In this document: positions 7,563 to 15,375 of the stretch, one piece after another
Numbering within the stretch: the stretch's first letter is position 1
How the letters are laid out: each line of letters opens with the position of its first letter
DNA from: Bacteroidota bacterium
GTDB taxonomy: Bacteria; Bacteroidota; Bacteroidia; NS11-12g; UBA9320
DNA: 30,441 nucleotides
Direction: 5' to 3'
NCBI GenBank assembly: GCA_024638525.1
Contig: JAHEKB010000003.1
Span: 1-30,441 of the forward strand
The notes under the pieces: generated by a model
What the model was told of the DNA's origin: nothing
Databases searched by the model: none
What the model saw: the letters and a program-made list of their open reading frames with translations, nothing else
Made by a program: the position numbers and the translations under genes

Positions 7563-8533
7563 CCTCTAATCAATCAGCAGTTCTTTGTAAGTTCCCAGAT
7601 AAGGAGGACATTATAAGCATCGCTTCAGATGGTATAGAAGAGTATACGCAATTAGAAGATTACTGGATGAAAAGAGAAGGGGTTGTTTTTTACCCTTTTG
7701 ATCGCAACCAAAAGGCGTATTTTTTTGCCAAAGATGCGAGGGAGCAAGAACTGGGAGAATTGGAATTGTTTGAAAATCCTCAAAGCAGTCAAGGCGAATT
7801 TGAAACTTCCGTCTTGCTTGCACAGGATGCCATGTCCAGGGGAGAATTTGATAAAGTGGTCTTGGCTAGAAACGAATGCATACATAAATCTGTGGATTCC
7901 AATGATGTATTTGATCAAGCCGTTAGATTATATCCAGAATCTTTCGTTTATCACCTCAATCTCGGTTGGGAGCAGTGGGTAGGTGCAAGTCCAGAGTTGT
8001 TGCTTGAGTACGAAAATGGTTATCTGCGGACTGTGGCATTGGCGGGAACACGTTCCATTGGTTCTTCATTTGGGGAGAAGGAGGTAGAAGAGCAGAGAAT
8101 GGTTGAGGAATTCATAGAAGAGAAATTTACAATTTTAGGTCTGAATGAAATCCAAAAATCGAATCGAGAAGAGTCTAGTTTTGGCAGCATAAAGCACCTA
8201 AAAACCAGCTATGTGGTAAAGGCCGATCAGACACAAGCCTTAGAGGCCGTTAAGCACCTGCATCCAACCAGTGCAGTTTGCGGTCTGCCAAGAGATAAGA
8301 GCTTTGAGTTTCTATCTGAATATGAGAGCTTGAACAGAGGTTTCTATTCTGGTTTAACGGGAGTACTTTCCAAAAACAAAGCGAGTTTCTATGTCAATTT
8401 GAGATGTATGAGAATCAGGGGTTCTGAGATTGAACTTTTTGCTGGTGCAGGAATTACAGCGGCATCTGAAGCAAGTAAAGAGTGGGAGGAAACGGAAAAG
8501 AAAATTGCCAGCATCAAACGCTTGTTGGATTAA
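7559..8533 (+). CDS. menF: Isochorismate synthase
   Basis: A 324-residue chorismate-binding enzyme that converts chorismate to isochorismate, the first step of menaquinone synthesis. The C-terminal chorismate-binding domain starts near residue 80. It contains EFDKVVLAR with the catalytic lysine (K99), ASPELLL (143-149), LAGTR (161-165), HPTSAVCGLPRDKS (235-248), GFYSGLTG (261-268) and LFAGAGIT (293-300) with its trailing Glu/Lys helix. The N-terminal part is short compared with E. coli MenF (about 430 residues), as is common in Bacteroidota. EntC-type siderophore enzymes share the fold, but no siderophore genes are present and a MenI-like thioesterase overlaps upstream. The gene ends directly against aat on the other strand. 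Confidence 0.9.
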   Translation: MTSNQSAVLCKFPDKEDIISIASDGIEEYTQLEDYWMKREGVVFYPFDRNQKAYFFAKDAREQELGELELFENPQSSQGEFETSVLLAQDAMSRGEFDKVVLARNECIHKSVDSNDVFDQAVRLYPESFVYHLNLGWEQWVGASPELLLEYENGYLRTVALAGTRSIGSSFGEKEVEEQRMVEEFIEEKFTILGLNEIQKSNREESSFGSIKHLKTSYVVKADQTQALEAVKHLHPTSAVCGLPRDKSFEFLSEYESLNRGFYSGLTGVLSKNKASFYVNLRCMRIRGSEIELFAGAGITAASEASKEWEETEKKIASIKRLLD

Positions 8534-9091
8534 TCAGCTGATGGCCTTTTCCAAAAGATCCATATACCTTTGATGGTCAATTTCTTGTGCTCCAAATTGA
8601 AGGAGATGGGAGTTGATGTATTGGGTATCCAATAGTTCAAAGTCGTTATCAATGAGAAATTGGACCAGATGGATCAAGGCGATTTTGGATGCATTGCTTT
8701 CCTTGTGAAACATAGACTCCCCAAAGAATGCTTTGCGTATAGCTACGCCGTATAAACCCCCAACCAATTCTCCGTTTTTCCAGCATTCAAAACTGTGTGC
8801 AAATCCCAGTTTATAAAGGCCTAAATATGCTTCAATGATCTCTTCTGATATCCATGTTTCTGATCGTTCAGCACAGAATCGAATGACAGATTCAAAGTCT
8901 TTGTCTATGCTTAAGTCAAATGGCTTTTGCGTGTAGAGCCTTTTCAAATTTTTGGGGATGTGAAAACGATCAAGAGGGATTATTCCCCTCTTTTCAGGCT
9001 GATACCAATATACCTCCCTATCTCCTTGCGATTCTGCCATGGGAAAGTATCCCTTGGTATAGGCGTATAGCAATTCATTGGGATCAAGCAT
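8534..9091 (-). CDS. aat: Leucyl/phenylalanyl-tRNA--protein transferase
   Basis: A 185-residue cytoplasmic enzyme of the N-degron pathway. Aat adds Leu or Phe from aminoacyl-tRNA to proteins with N-terminal Arg or Lys so that ClpAP degrades them. Family marks are the opening LLYAYTKGYFPMA, the YWYQPEKRGIIPLDRFHIPK segment, TWISEEIIEAY, FAHSFECWKNGELVGGLYGV, the FFGESMFH motif and LLDTQYINSHLLQFGA near the end. At 185 residues it is shorter than the E. coli enzyme (about 234) but spans all core motifs. The ATG at 9091 is 25 nt from the divergent FAH-family gene. No ClpS or ClpA gene is nearby. Confidence 0.95.
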   Translation of the reverse strand: MLDPNELLYAYTKGYFPMAESQGDREVYWYQPEKRGIIPLDRFHIPKNLKRLYTQKPFDLSIDKDFESVIRFCAERSETWISEEIIEAYLGLYKLGFAHSFECWKNGELVGGLYGVAIRKAFFGESMFHKESNASKIALIHLVQFLIDNDFELLDTQYINSHLLQFGAQEIDHQRYMDLLEKAIS

Positions 9092-9116
9092 TTACTTTGC
9101 AAGTATCTAGAAATTC

Positions 9117-9725
9117 ATGAAAATCATCTGCATTGGTCGCAACTACCTTAAGCACATTGAGGAACTCAAAAATGAGAAACCTACAGAACCTGTAGTTTTT
9201 CTCAAGGCTGATTCGTCGCTCATGCGTCAGCGCGATCTGTTTTACATACCCGATTGGAGTAAGGATATTCATTATGAAGTTGAAGTGGTTGTGAAAATCA
9301 ACCGCTTGGGAAAGAACATCGCTGCCAAATTTGCTCATAAGTACTATTCCGAATTCAGTCTGGGAATTGATTTTACCGCCAGGGATATTCAATCACAACT
9401 CAAAGCAAAAGGCCTGCCATGGGAAAAAGCCAAATCTTTTGACCAGAGTGCAGCAATCGGAAAGTGGTTAAATGTAAAAGACCACGATTTGGACAGCCTG
9501 GATTTTTCGCTTTACAAGAATGGTGAATTGGTTCAAAAAGGGGATACATCAATGATGATTCACCCTATATCAGAACTGGTTTCGCATTGCTCTGAGTACT
9601 TCACTTTAAAAATTGGGGACCTCTTATTTACGGGCACACCCGAAGGTGTAGGACCCGTTACAGCCGGTGACCTTTTGGAAGCTTATGTGGGTGATAAGAA
9701 GGTCTTAAAAGTCAAAGTTCGATGA
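9117..9725 (+). CDS. Fumarylacetoacetate hydrolase (FAH) family enzyme
   Basis: A 202-residue FAH-fold protein of the short, single-domain type (acylpyruvase / oxaloacetate decarboxylase-like). The opening IICIGRNYLKH is typical. Metal-binding acids lie in YEVEVVV (E54, E56) and GIDFTARD (D85), and the catalytic loop FTGTPEGVGPV is near the C-terminus. Such enzymes use Mg or Mn to cleave or decarboxylate 2-oxo acids such as acetylpyruvate or oxaloacetate; sequence alone does not settle the substrate. It is apparently monocistronic, with an 82-bp spacer before the M23 peptidase gene. Confidence 0.92.
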   Translation: MKIICIGRNYLKHIEELKNEKPTEPVVFLKADSSLMRQRDLFYIPDWSKDIHYEVEVVVKINRLGKNIAAKFAHKYYSEFSLGIDFTARDIQSQLKAKGLPWEKAKSFDQSAAIGKWLNVKDHDLDSLDFSLYKNGELVQKGDTSMMIHPISELVSHCSEYFTLKIGDLLFTGTPEGVGPVTAGDLLEAYVGDKKVLKVKVR

Positions 9726-9761
9726 GAATGTCAAAAAGGTTAAACAGTTGAATACAATGAG

Positions 9762-9778
9762 CATAAGTAGCTCTTATG
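9762..9778 (+). terminator. Weak hairpin after the FAH gene
   Basis: CATAAG (9762-9767) and CTTATG (9773-9778) form a 6-bp stem with a 5-nt TAGCT loop, 37 nt after the FAH stop. The stem is AT-rich and is not followed by a clear T run, so it is only a candidate terminator or attenuator. Confidence 0.25.
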
Positions 9779-9795
9779 TCAAATGTCACTTTTCA

Positions 9796-9803
9796 TAATT
9801 TTG
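9796..9803 (+). promoter_or_regulatory. -7 box for the M23 peptidase gene
   Basis: TAATTTTG is a perfect TAnnTTTG match, 4 nt before the TTG start codon at 9808. Such close spacing implies a leaderless or almost leaderless mRNA covering the M23 and bcp genes. Confidence 0.6.
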
Positions 9804-9807
9804 AGGC

Positions 9808-11586
9808 TTGAAAAAACTGATCTACATATTAATTGCTATTGCATGGACAGCTTGCGGTCAAGCCCAAACCCAAGAAGCAAATATTCCAGTAGAGGACAGT
9901 GTAGTGGTCCAAGATGTTCCCATTCAGGTGGAGCATGAGTCTTTTGAGTTCAAAAGGAGGCCAAACAAATACCCTAAGGGCTATTTCAGAAATCCATTTG
10001 ACAGCGCAATTCTTCTTTCAGGGAGTTTTTGTGAATTGCGAAATAATCATTTCCATGGTGGTTTGGACATTAGAACCGGTGGAATGGAAGGATGGGAAGT
10101 GCTGTCCGTTGCAAATGGCTATGTTTCGAGAATCAAGGTGAGCCCATACGGCTATGGAAAAGCGATTTACGTGAGTCATCCCAATGGATATACATCTGTA
10201 TATGGACATCTTAAATCCTTTAATGATGAGATTCAGGCCTATGTAGAAAAAGCACAATACAACAAGCGCTCATATGAGATTGAGTTGTTCCCAAAAGCCG
10301 GGGCCTTGAAACTCAATAAAGGAGAAATCCTTGCTTTGAGTGGTAATACTGGAGGTTCTGGAGGGCCACACTTGCATTTTGAGATAAGGGATGCAAGTGG
10401 TCAATCTGTCAACCCACTTTTGTTTGGTTTAGAGGTTGAAGATCATATTCCTCCTCAGATCAAACAACTTCTCCTGTATAATAGGGATACAAAGATTTTG
10501 TATACCGAAGGGGGTTATCCTTGGAAGAAAATCAAATCCAGCAGCCCATATTTGAAAGGTTCAGCTCTAAAAGTAGTGCCAGGCACCTATGCGTTTGGTC
10601 TCTTGTCTAAGGATTTCTTTACAGATACCCGCTACAGATTGGGTATCAACTATTGCTGGCTTACTGCAGATGGCAAAAGACTCTATGAGTATCAAATAGA
10701 GCGAATGGACTTTACTAAGGGACGTTATATAAATACGCATCTGGACTATTACTTGAAATCCAAGACTGGGGTAAACTACATTCGGCTTTTTAAAGAACCA
10801 TTTAATCCCTATCCGTATTACAAGCAAGAAAACAAGGGCGAGATCATTTTGAAACAAGGGGATAGCAGTACGGTAAAAGTCTTCATTGAAGATTTTGAAG
10901 GCATGAGAGATTCAGTGGAGTTATTGCTGGTTGCCGATAGCAATGGACAGGATATTCAATGGACCCAAAAGCACTCATATGATACGAGCTTTAGGGTTGT
11001 AAAGGGAAAAACCAATCACCTGACTTATGGCGATTGGAAACTAAGCATAGGAAATTCCACCTTCTATTACGACTTTGATCTTCGTCTGAAAGAGAGGTCG
11101 CGGCGTCCCGGTTCTGTTATAAATGCGATGCAAATCCACTATCCATATACTCCGCTACACAGCTATATGCAGCTTAGTGTTGCTGTGGATCAAGGTTCAC
11201 TTCAATATGGAAACAAGCTATGTGCGGTGAGTTATAGCGGAGATAGCAAGATTTACGAGGGTGGGTCTTTGAGCGATGGGCGTCTTCATTTTAAAACCAG
11301 AAGTTTCGGTGTATATAGCCTAGCTGTGGACAGCGTTCCGCCAAGGGTAGTACTGGAGCGAATGGGTAGAAGTATGCGTTTGAGAATTAGTGACAATCTG
11401 AGTGGAATAAAATCATATAGACTTAGTATTGACGAGCAATGGATTCTCATGGAATATGAACCAAAGTTGAGCTTGTTGTCTGGAAATCTTCCAGAATGGG
11501 TCAAATCAGGCAAACACCAATTGAAGATTGTTGTTACTGATGATAGAGGAAATCAAAATAGTATTGAAAGAGAGATAATATTATGA
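9808..11586 (+). CDS. M23 family metallopeptidase, exported
   Basis: A 592-residue protein with a signal sequence (MKKLIYILIAIAWTAC). C16 could be lipidated, although Trp at -3 is not a standard lipobox; cleavage after GQAQ near residue 20 is the alternative. The M23 (LytM-like) zinc peptidase domain covers roughly residues 65-205 with all key residues: H83 and D87 in HFHGGLD, H134 in VYGHL, H188 and H190 in GPHLHFE. These enzymes cut peptidoglycan cross-bridges in the periplasm. The remaining 380 residues are a beta-rich region of unknown role, ending in an Ig-like segment (DNLSGIKSYRLSIDE). The start is TTG, supported by the signal peptide and the -7 box. The stop overlaps bcp (ATGA). Confidence 0.9.
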   Translation: MKKLIYILIAIAWTACGQAQTQEANIPVEDSVVVQDVPIQVEHESFEFKRRPNKYPKGYFRNPFDSAILLSGSFCELRNNHFHGGLDIRTGGMEGWEVLSVANGYVSRIKVSPYGYGKAIYVSHPNGYTSVYGHLKSFNDEIQAYVEKAQYNKRSYEIELFPKAGALKLNKGEILALSGNTGGSGGPHLHFEIRDASGQSVNPLLFGLEVEDHIPPQIKQLLLYNRDTKILYTEGGYPWKKIKSSSPYLKGSALKVVPGTYAFGLLSKDFFTDTRYRLGINYCWLTADGKRLYEYQIERMDFTKGRYINTHLDYYLKSKTGVNYIRLFKEPFNPYPYYKQENKGEIILKQGDSSTVKVFIEDFEGMRDSVELLLVADSNGQDIQWTQKHSYDTSFRVVKGKTNHLTYGDWKLSIGNSTFYYDFDLRLKERSRRPGSVINAMQIHYPYTPLHSYMQLSVAVDQGSLQYGNKLCAVSYSGDSKIYEGGSLSDGRLHFKTRSFGVYSLAVDSVPPRVVLERMGRSMRLRISDNLSGIKSYRLSIDEQWILMEYEPKLSLLSGNLPEWVKSGKHQLKIVVTDDRGNQNSIEREIIL

Positions 11587-12035
11587 CACAATTAAAAACA
11601 GGACAAACTGCCCCAGAGCTAGGAATAAACGACCAAAACGGTAAGGAGATAAGTGTGGGGGATCTCAAAGGAAAGAAAACGGTATTGTATTTCTATCCCA
11701 AAGATGATACACCGGGTTGCACTGCAGAGTCATGTAATCTACGAGACAATTATGAAGCCTTGCTGAAGGCTGGTTATCGCGTACTGGGAGTAAGTCCTGA
11801 TAATGAGGTTAAGCACCAGAAATTCATAGCTAAATACGACTTGCCTTTTGATCTTTTGGCTGATGTTGACCAAGAGGTATGCGAGCGCTACGGTGTCTGG
11901 GTTGAGAAGAATATGTACGGCAGGAAATACATGGGCGTTGCTAGGACTACCTTCTTGATTGACGAGAACGGTCTAATCGAAGAGGTGATCACTAAGGTCA
12001 AAACCAAAGATCACACCTCTCAAATCTTGAAATAG
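11583..12035 (+). CDS. bcp: Thioredoxin-dependent thiol peroxidase (Bcp/PrxQ)
   Basis: A 150-residue peroxiredoxin of the Bcp/PrxQ group, reducing hydroperoxides with electrons from thioredoxin in the cytoplasm. The peroxidatic cysteine is C46 in TPGCTAESC and the resolving cysteine is C51, the five-residue spacing typical of PrxQ. The thioredoxin-like fold is visible in VLYFYPKDDTPG, VLGVSPD and ARTTFLIDENG. Full length for the family. It overlaps the M23 gene by 4 nt, so it is co-transcribed with it. It ends 2 nt from the stop of the convergent ssb gene. Confidence 0.95.
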   Translation: MTQLKTGQTAPELGINDQNGKEISVGDLKGKKTVLYFYPKDDTPGCTAESCNLRDNYEALLKAGYRVLGVSPDNEVKHQKFIAKYDLPFDLLADVDQEVCERYGVWVEKNMYGRKYMGVARTTFLIDENGLIEEVITKVKTKDHTSQILK

Positions 12036-12037
12036 GT

Positions 12038-12376
12038 CTACTTTTTACCTCCTAAGACATACAACTCATTGGCAACAATGTCGGTGGAGTATCGTTTGAT
12101 CCCTTCTTTGTCTTCGTAGTTGCGGTGGGTAAGCCTTCCGTCTACCACCACTTCAGTTCCCTTTGATAGCAACTGATCTGCAATCCCTGCGAGCTTCCCC
12201 CAAGCGACTACCGAATGCCATTGGGTCTTTTCCTCTTTCTCTCCTTTTTGATTTTTGTAAGCCTCATTCGTAGCCAGAGAAAACCTCGCCAGTTGATTTC
12301 CGTTGTCTAAAGATCTCAGTTCGGGATCGGCGCCTAAATGGCCGATCAATTGTACTTTGTTTTTAATTGCATTCAT
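12038..12376 (-). CDS. ssb: Single-stranded DNA-binding protein, short form
   Basis: A 112-residue protein with a complete OB-fold: NKVQLIGHLGADPELR, LARFSLATNEAYKN, TQWHSVVAWGKLA, LLSKGTEVVVDGRLTHRNYEDKEG and the closing strand before LYVLGGKK. It ends right after the OB-fold. The Gly/Gln-rich linker and acidic DDDIPF-type tail that recruit repair and replication proteins in the main bacterial SSB are absent, so this may be a secondary SSB paralogue rather than the replicative one. The gene is divergent from rmuC across a 216-bp spacer and abuts bcp tail to tail. Confidence 0.93.
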   Translation of the reverse strand: MNAIKNKVQLIGHLGADPELRSLDNGNQLARFSLATNEAYKNQKGEKEEKTQWHSVVAWGKLAGIADQLLSKGTEVVVDGRLTHRNYEDKEGIKRYSTDIVANELYVLGGKK

Positions 12377-12476
12377 AATAGATAAAACTTTAGAGCAATT
12401 TGAGTTTTGATGTTGAATTTCAGGGGGTTATAATCGATTAAGCATGAAATAACAGGATGAATGTGTCTGTTTAACT

Positions 12477-12498
12477 TATTTTTGTAGTGAACTACTAC
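12477..12498 (+). promoter_or_regulatory. -7 box plus inverted repeat upstream of rmuC
   Basis: TATTTTTG (12477-12484) is a perfect -7 match on the plus strand. It is followed at once by the inverted repeat GTAGT-GAACT-ACTAC (12484-12498), which would cover the predicted transcription start. It is a candidate operator or 5' hairpin. The leader to the rmuC ATG would be about 105 nt. This spacer (12377-12592) holds nothing else I can identify. Confidence 0.45.
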
Positions 12499-12592
12499 AG
12501 GGCTGAGCATGTTAATTTCGACCATACCTTCCACTACTCTAATGTAATTTATTTAATGGGTCTTTTTTTATTCATACTTTAGCATCCGCATT

Positions 12593-13804
12593 ATGAATGA
12601 AGCCCTTTTGGTAGTCATCGCTTTGGTTTGTGGATTGGTTCTCGGCGCCCTTCTGCTATATTTCTTTGTCTTGAGAAGAAACCAAGAAGAACTTTCGGTA
12701 CTTAGACAAGAGCATTTATCTCTGGGCGGAGAGCACGCTAGAAAAGAAGTGCTTCTAGAGGCCTCTGTAAAAGAGCTTGAGCATCAAAAACAGGAGATAG
12801 ACCAGCTCAATGAAAAGCTGACAAAGGAGTTTGAAAACATAGCTAATAAGGTGGTTCATCAAAGCTCAAAGCAGATGCAGGAAAGGCACGAAGAGAGATT
12901 GATGGCTTTGCTTAATCCTTTCAAAGAACGAATAGAGAAATTCGAACAGAAAGTTGAGGAAACCCACAAAGAAAGTATTCGAGAAAACTCCACGCTTAAA
13001 GAACAAATAAGTCAACTCAAGACACTGAACCAGACCATTGGTGATGAAGCACGAAACTTGACCGCGGCTTTGAAAGGAGATAAGAAAATGCAAGGAGATT
13101 GGGGTGAGCAGCAGTTGGAGAGAATATTACAAGCTGCCGGTTTAGAGAAGGAAACGCATTATAAGAAGCAATTGGATCTGAAAGATGAAGCTAGTAGTCA
13201 TTTTAGACCCGATTATGTAATCTTTCTCCCTGATGAAAAGAATCTGGTCATAGATTCTAAGGTCAGTTTAATTGCTTATGAGAGATTTTACAATGCAGAA
13301 TCTGAGCAAGATGCTAAACCTTTTGCAACAGAGCATGTAAAGAATGTCAAAGATCACATTAGTCGCTTGAGCAATGTCAAATACGATCAACTCTTTGGGA
13401 TCAACTCCCCGGACTATGTAATCATGTATATGCCCATAGAAGGAGCATTGGGCTTAGCTATGACTGAGGATTCCAACTTGTTTGAATATGCATTGAAAAG
13501 AAATATTGTTCTTGTTTCTAACAATACCCTACTAGCGACTTTAAAGACAGTATCATTTATTTGGAGACAGGATCTACAGAATAAAAATGCTTTGGAAATA
13601 GCCAGGCAGGGTGGGGCACTCTATGATAAATTCGCAGGTTTTGTTGACACCCTAAAAGCGATTGGAAAGAAAATGGATGGAGCTAGGGAGGATTATGATA
13701 AGGCCATGAATCAACTGTACGAAGGAAAGGGAAATCTGGTCAGGCGATCAGAACAACTAAAAGAGCTAGGCATTAAAACGACAAAGCAACTTCCAGAAAA
13801 GTAG
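12593..13804 (+). CDS. rmuC: DNA recombination protein RmuC
   Basis: A 403-residue RmuC homologue. An N-terminal membrane helix (about residues 5-27) is followed by a long charged coiled coil (about 30-150). The RmuC nuclease-like domain contains GDWGEQQLERIL (168-179), FRPDYVIFLPD (204-214), VIDSKVSL (219-226) and later PDYVIMYMPIEGAL. In E. coli RmuC limits inversions at short repeats; nuclease activity is predicted from its fold. Length is normal. The gene is preceded by a long leader with a perfect -7 box and followed by a good bidirectional terminator. Confidence 0.95.
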   Translation: MNEALLVVIALVCGLVLGALLLYFFVLRRNQEELSVLRQEHLSLGGEHARKEVLLEASVKELEHQKQEIDQLNEKLTKEFENIANKVVHQSSKQMQERHEERLMALLNPFKERIEKFEQKVEETHKESIRENSTLKEQISQLKTLNQTIGDEARNLTAALKGDKKMQGDWGEQQLERILQAAGLEKETHYKKQLDLKDEASSHFRPDYVIFLPDEKNLVIDSKVSLIAYERFYNAESEQDAKPFATEHVKNVKDHISRLSNVKYDQLFGINSPDYVIMYMPIEGALGLAMTEDSNLFEYALKRNIVLVSNNTLLATLKTVSFIWRQDLQNKNALEIARQGGALYDKFAGFVDTLKAIGKKMDGAREDYDKAMNQLYEGKGNLVRRSEQLKELGIKTTKQLPEK

Positions 13805-13808
13805 GTAC

Positions 13809-13839
13809 AAAAAAACCCAAAGCCAAGCCCTGGGTTTTT
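13809..13839. terminator. Bidirectional intrinsic terminator between rmuC and tonB
   Basis: AAAAACCCA (13811-13819) pairs with TGGGTTTTT (13831-13839) around an 11-nt loop. The A run on one side and T run on the other let it work in both directions, ending rmuC and the convergent tonB operon. Confidence 0.75.
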
Positions 13840-13863
13840 CTGATTTCTTTTCTGCGTTTACTC

Positions 13864-14541
13864 CTAATACAACTGAAAATTGATTGGAATTTGGAATCGA
13901 ACACTAACCGGATGATCCCGCTGTTTTGCAGGTTTCCATTTACCGCTGGTAAGTTTCACCACACGCTTGGCTTCATCTTCAAGTCCAAAGCCTTTTATGG
14001 GTGTTAATATTTGAAGGTTGTTTACTTTACCCCTCTTGTCAACCACAAAGCGAACAACTACAACGCCTTGAACTTCAGCATCATTAGCTGCTTGTGGGTA
14101 TTCTATATTTTCAGATAAAAACTTTCTAAGTGCAAGCTCTCCACCAGGGAATTCAGCAGGTTCTTCCACGGAAAACATCTCAAAGATCTCATCCGTTTCA
14201 ACCGGCTCATCCTCATCGTCTTCGAAGGTCTGAATTTCTTCATCCTGATCTGTTTCTGTATCTTCAAACTCAGGTTGATCTTCATCAATTTCCACTTCGT
14301 CTTCTACTACTTCTAATTCAGGTGGAGGAGGAGGGGGAGGTGGTTTCTTTTCTTGAACGGTATTTTCCATAACTACGAGATCTTCATCAATCTCGTAATT
14401 GGCCAATTGGGCTTTCTTGTCAGGTGGGGTGGTGTATTCAAAGGCTAGAAGAACTAGACCCAATGCCACTGATAGCCCAATAAGACTAAAGTCAAACCGC
14501 TTATTTCTAACGTCTTTGTCTGGGTTCTTTTTTAATTGCAT
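13864..14541 (-). CDS. Energy transducer TonB with acidic linker
   Basis: A 225-residue TonB. There is a cytoplasmic basic N-terminus (1-16), one membrane helix (about 18-34), a proline run (eight Pro, 67-74), a strongly acidic stretch (about 75-130, rich in Asp and Glu) and the C-terminal TonB domain (about 131-225) beginning with the PAEFPGGELALRKFL motif. That motif is typical of Bacteroidota TonBs. TonB passes energy from ExbB/ExbD to outer-membrane receptors. The Pro-Lys linker of proteobacterial TonB is here Pro followed by acidic residues. It is the last gene of a minus-strand block with VanZ and GcvH but has its own perfect -7 box. Confidence 0.92.
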   Translation of the reverse strand: MQLKKNPDKDVRNKRFDFSLIGLSVALGLVLLAFEYTTPPDKKAQLANYEIDEDLVVMENTVQEKKPPPPPPPPELEVVEDEVEIDEDQPEFEDTETDQDEEIQTFEDDEDEPVETDEIFEMFSVEEPAEFPGGELALRKFLSENIEYPQAANDAEVQGVVVVRFVVDKRGKVNNLQILTPIKGFGLEDEAKRVVKLTSGKWKPAKQRDHPVSVRFQIPINFQLY

Positions 14542-14555
14542 GACTTATAGCTTTT

Positions 14556-14563
14556 CAAATGTA
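14556..14563 (-). promoter_or_regulatory. -7 box for tonB
   Basis: On the minus strand this reads TACATTTG, a perfect TAnnTTTG match, 14 nt before the tonB ATG at 14541. TonB can therefore be transcribed apart from the upstream VanZ gene. Confidence 0.6.
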
Positions 14564-14587
14564 ACAATTATTCACTTGTTAATACCT

Positions 14588-14995
14588 CTAGTTTACAAAA
14601 GGTAAATATTTCTGAATGTATGAATAAAACGCGCTGTAACGCCTTGAGAATATAACGCCTAGAGTAGCACCCATGGTATCTGCCAACAAATCTGCCCATT
14701 CAAAGTGCCGACCATTATTCAACAAAGATTGGATGACTTCAATGAGAAACCCATAAGACACCGCGGCGAAGAATACTGCAAGTTGATGTTTGAAATCAGA
14801 TTTTGCAGCTTCATTTAAATACTGAAGCCAGAACAGACTTAAAACGGCGAAACAAATCAAATGAAGCAAGGTGTCATAGCTCAGCAATTGATCCAAGCCA
14901 AAAGGCTCAAAAAACGAGCCGGGCAACAAGCAAGTTAGGGCTAGTATAATAGTCCAAGCCCACGCCAATAAACCTGATAATGTGTGGATGGGCAC
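14588..14995 (-). CDS. VanZ family membrane protein
   Basis: A 135-residue protein with four membrane helices and VanZ-like features: D-H in the second helix region (YDTLLHLICFAVLSLF), the E in FLIEVIQSLL and the FEWADLLADTMGATLG motif ahead of the last helix. The role of stand-alone VanZ-like proteins is unknown; VanZ itself gives low-level teicoplanin resistance, which should not be assumed here. The GTG start at 14995 shares one base with the gcvH stop (TAGTG), so it is co-translated with gcvH. Confidence 0.88.
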   Translation of the reverse strand: MPIHTLSGLLAWAWTIILALTCLLPGSFFEPFGLDQLLSYDTLLHLICFAVLSLFWLQYLNEAAKSDFKHQLAVFFAAVSYGFLIEVIQSLLNNGRHFEWADLLADTMGATLGVIFSRRYSAFYSYIQKYLPFVN

Positions 14996-15375
14996 TAATT
15001 GCCAGTCATTTCCTTGTATGAAGCGGCATCCATCAGCTCATCTGCCTCAGAACTATCGCTCATGCGAATTTTGATCATCCAACCGTCTTCATATGGAGAC
15101 TCGTTCACCGATTCTGGGGCATCTTCCAAACCACCATTTACTTTGATCACTTCGCCGCTCAATGGCATAAAGAGATCTGAAACTGTTTTAACAGCTTCAA
15201 CAGTGCCAAATACTTCATCCTTATCCAAGGATTCACCTTCGGTTTCTATTTCTACGAATACTACATCGCCCAATTCGCTTTGAGCGAAATCAGTAACACC
15301 TACGGTGGCCACGTCACCTTCAATCTTAATCCACTCGTGATCTTTGGTGTACTTTAATTCTTCTGGAAAATTCAT
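14995..15375 (-). CDS. gcvH: Glycine cleavage system H protein
   Basis: A 126-residue lipoyl carrier protein of the glycine cleavage complex; it shuttles the aminomethyl group between P, T and L proteins. It opens with ELKYTKDHEWIKIEGDVATVGVTDFAQ and has the lipoylation motif GTVEAVKTVSD with lipoyl-lysine K63. Length is normal for GcvH. Its ATG overlaps the accD stop (ATGA), which couples it to accD translation. No gcvP or gcvT is in the window, so the complex is encoded in separate places. Confidence 0.97.
   Translation of the reverse strand: MNFPEELKYTKDHEWIKIEGDVATVGVTDFAQSELGDVVFVEIETEGESLDKDEVFGTVEAVKTVSDLFMPLSGEVIKVNGGLEDAPESVNESPYEDGWMIKIRMSDSSEADELMDAASYKEMTGN

Noticed and set aside
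12377..12592. Small RNA or small ORF in the ssb-rmuC spacer
   Set aside because: Apart from the rmuC -7 box and the inverted repeat, no start-stop frame with coding character or strong fold was visible by eye.
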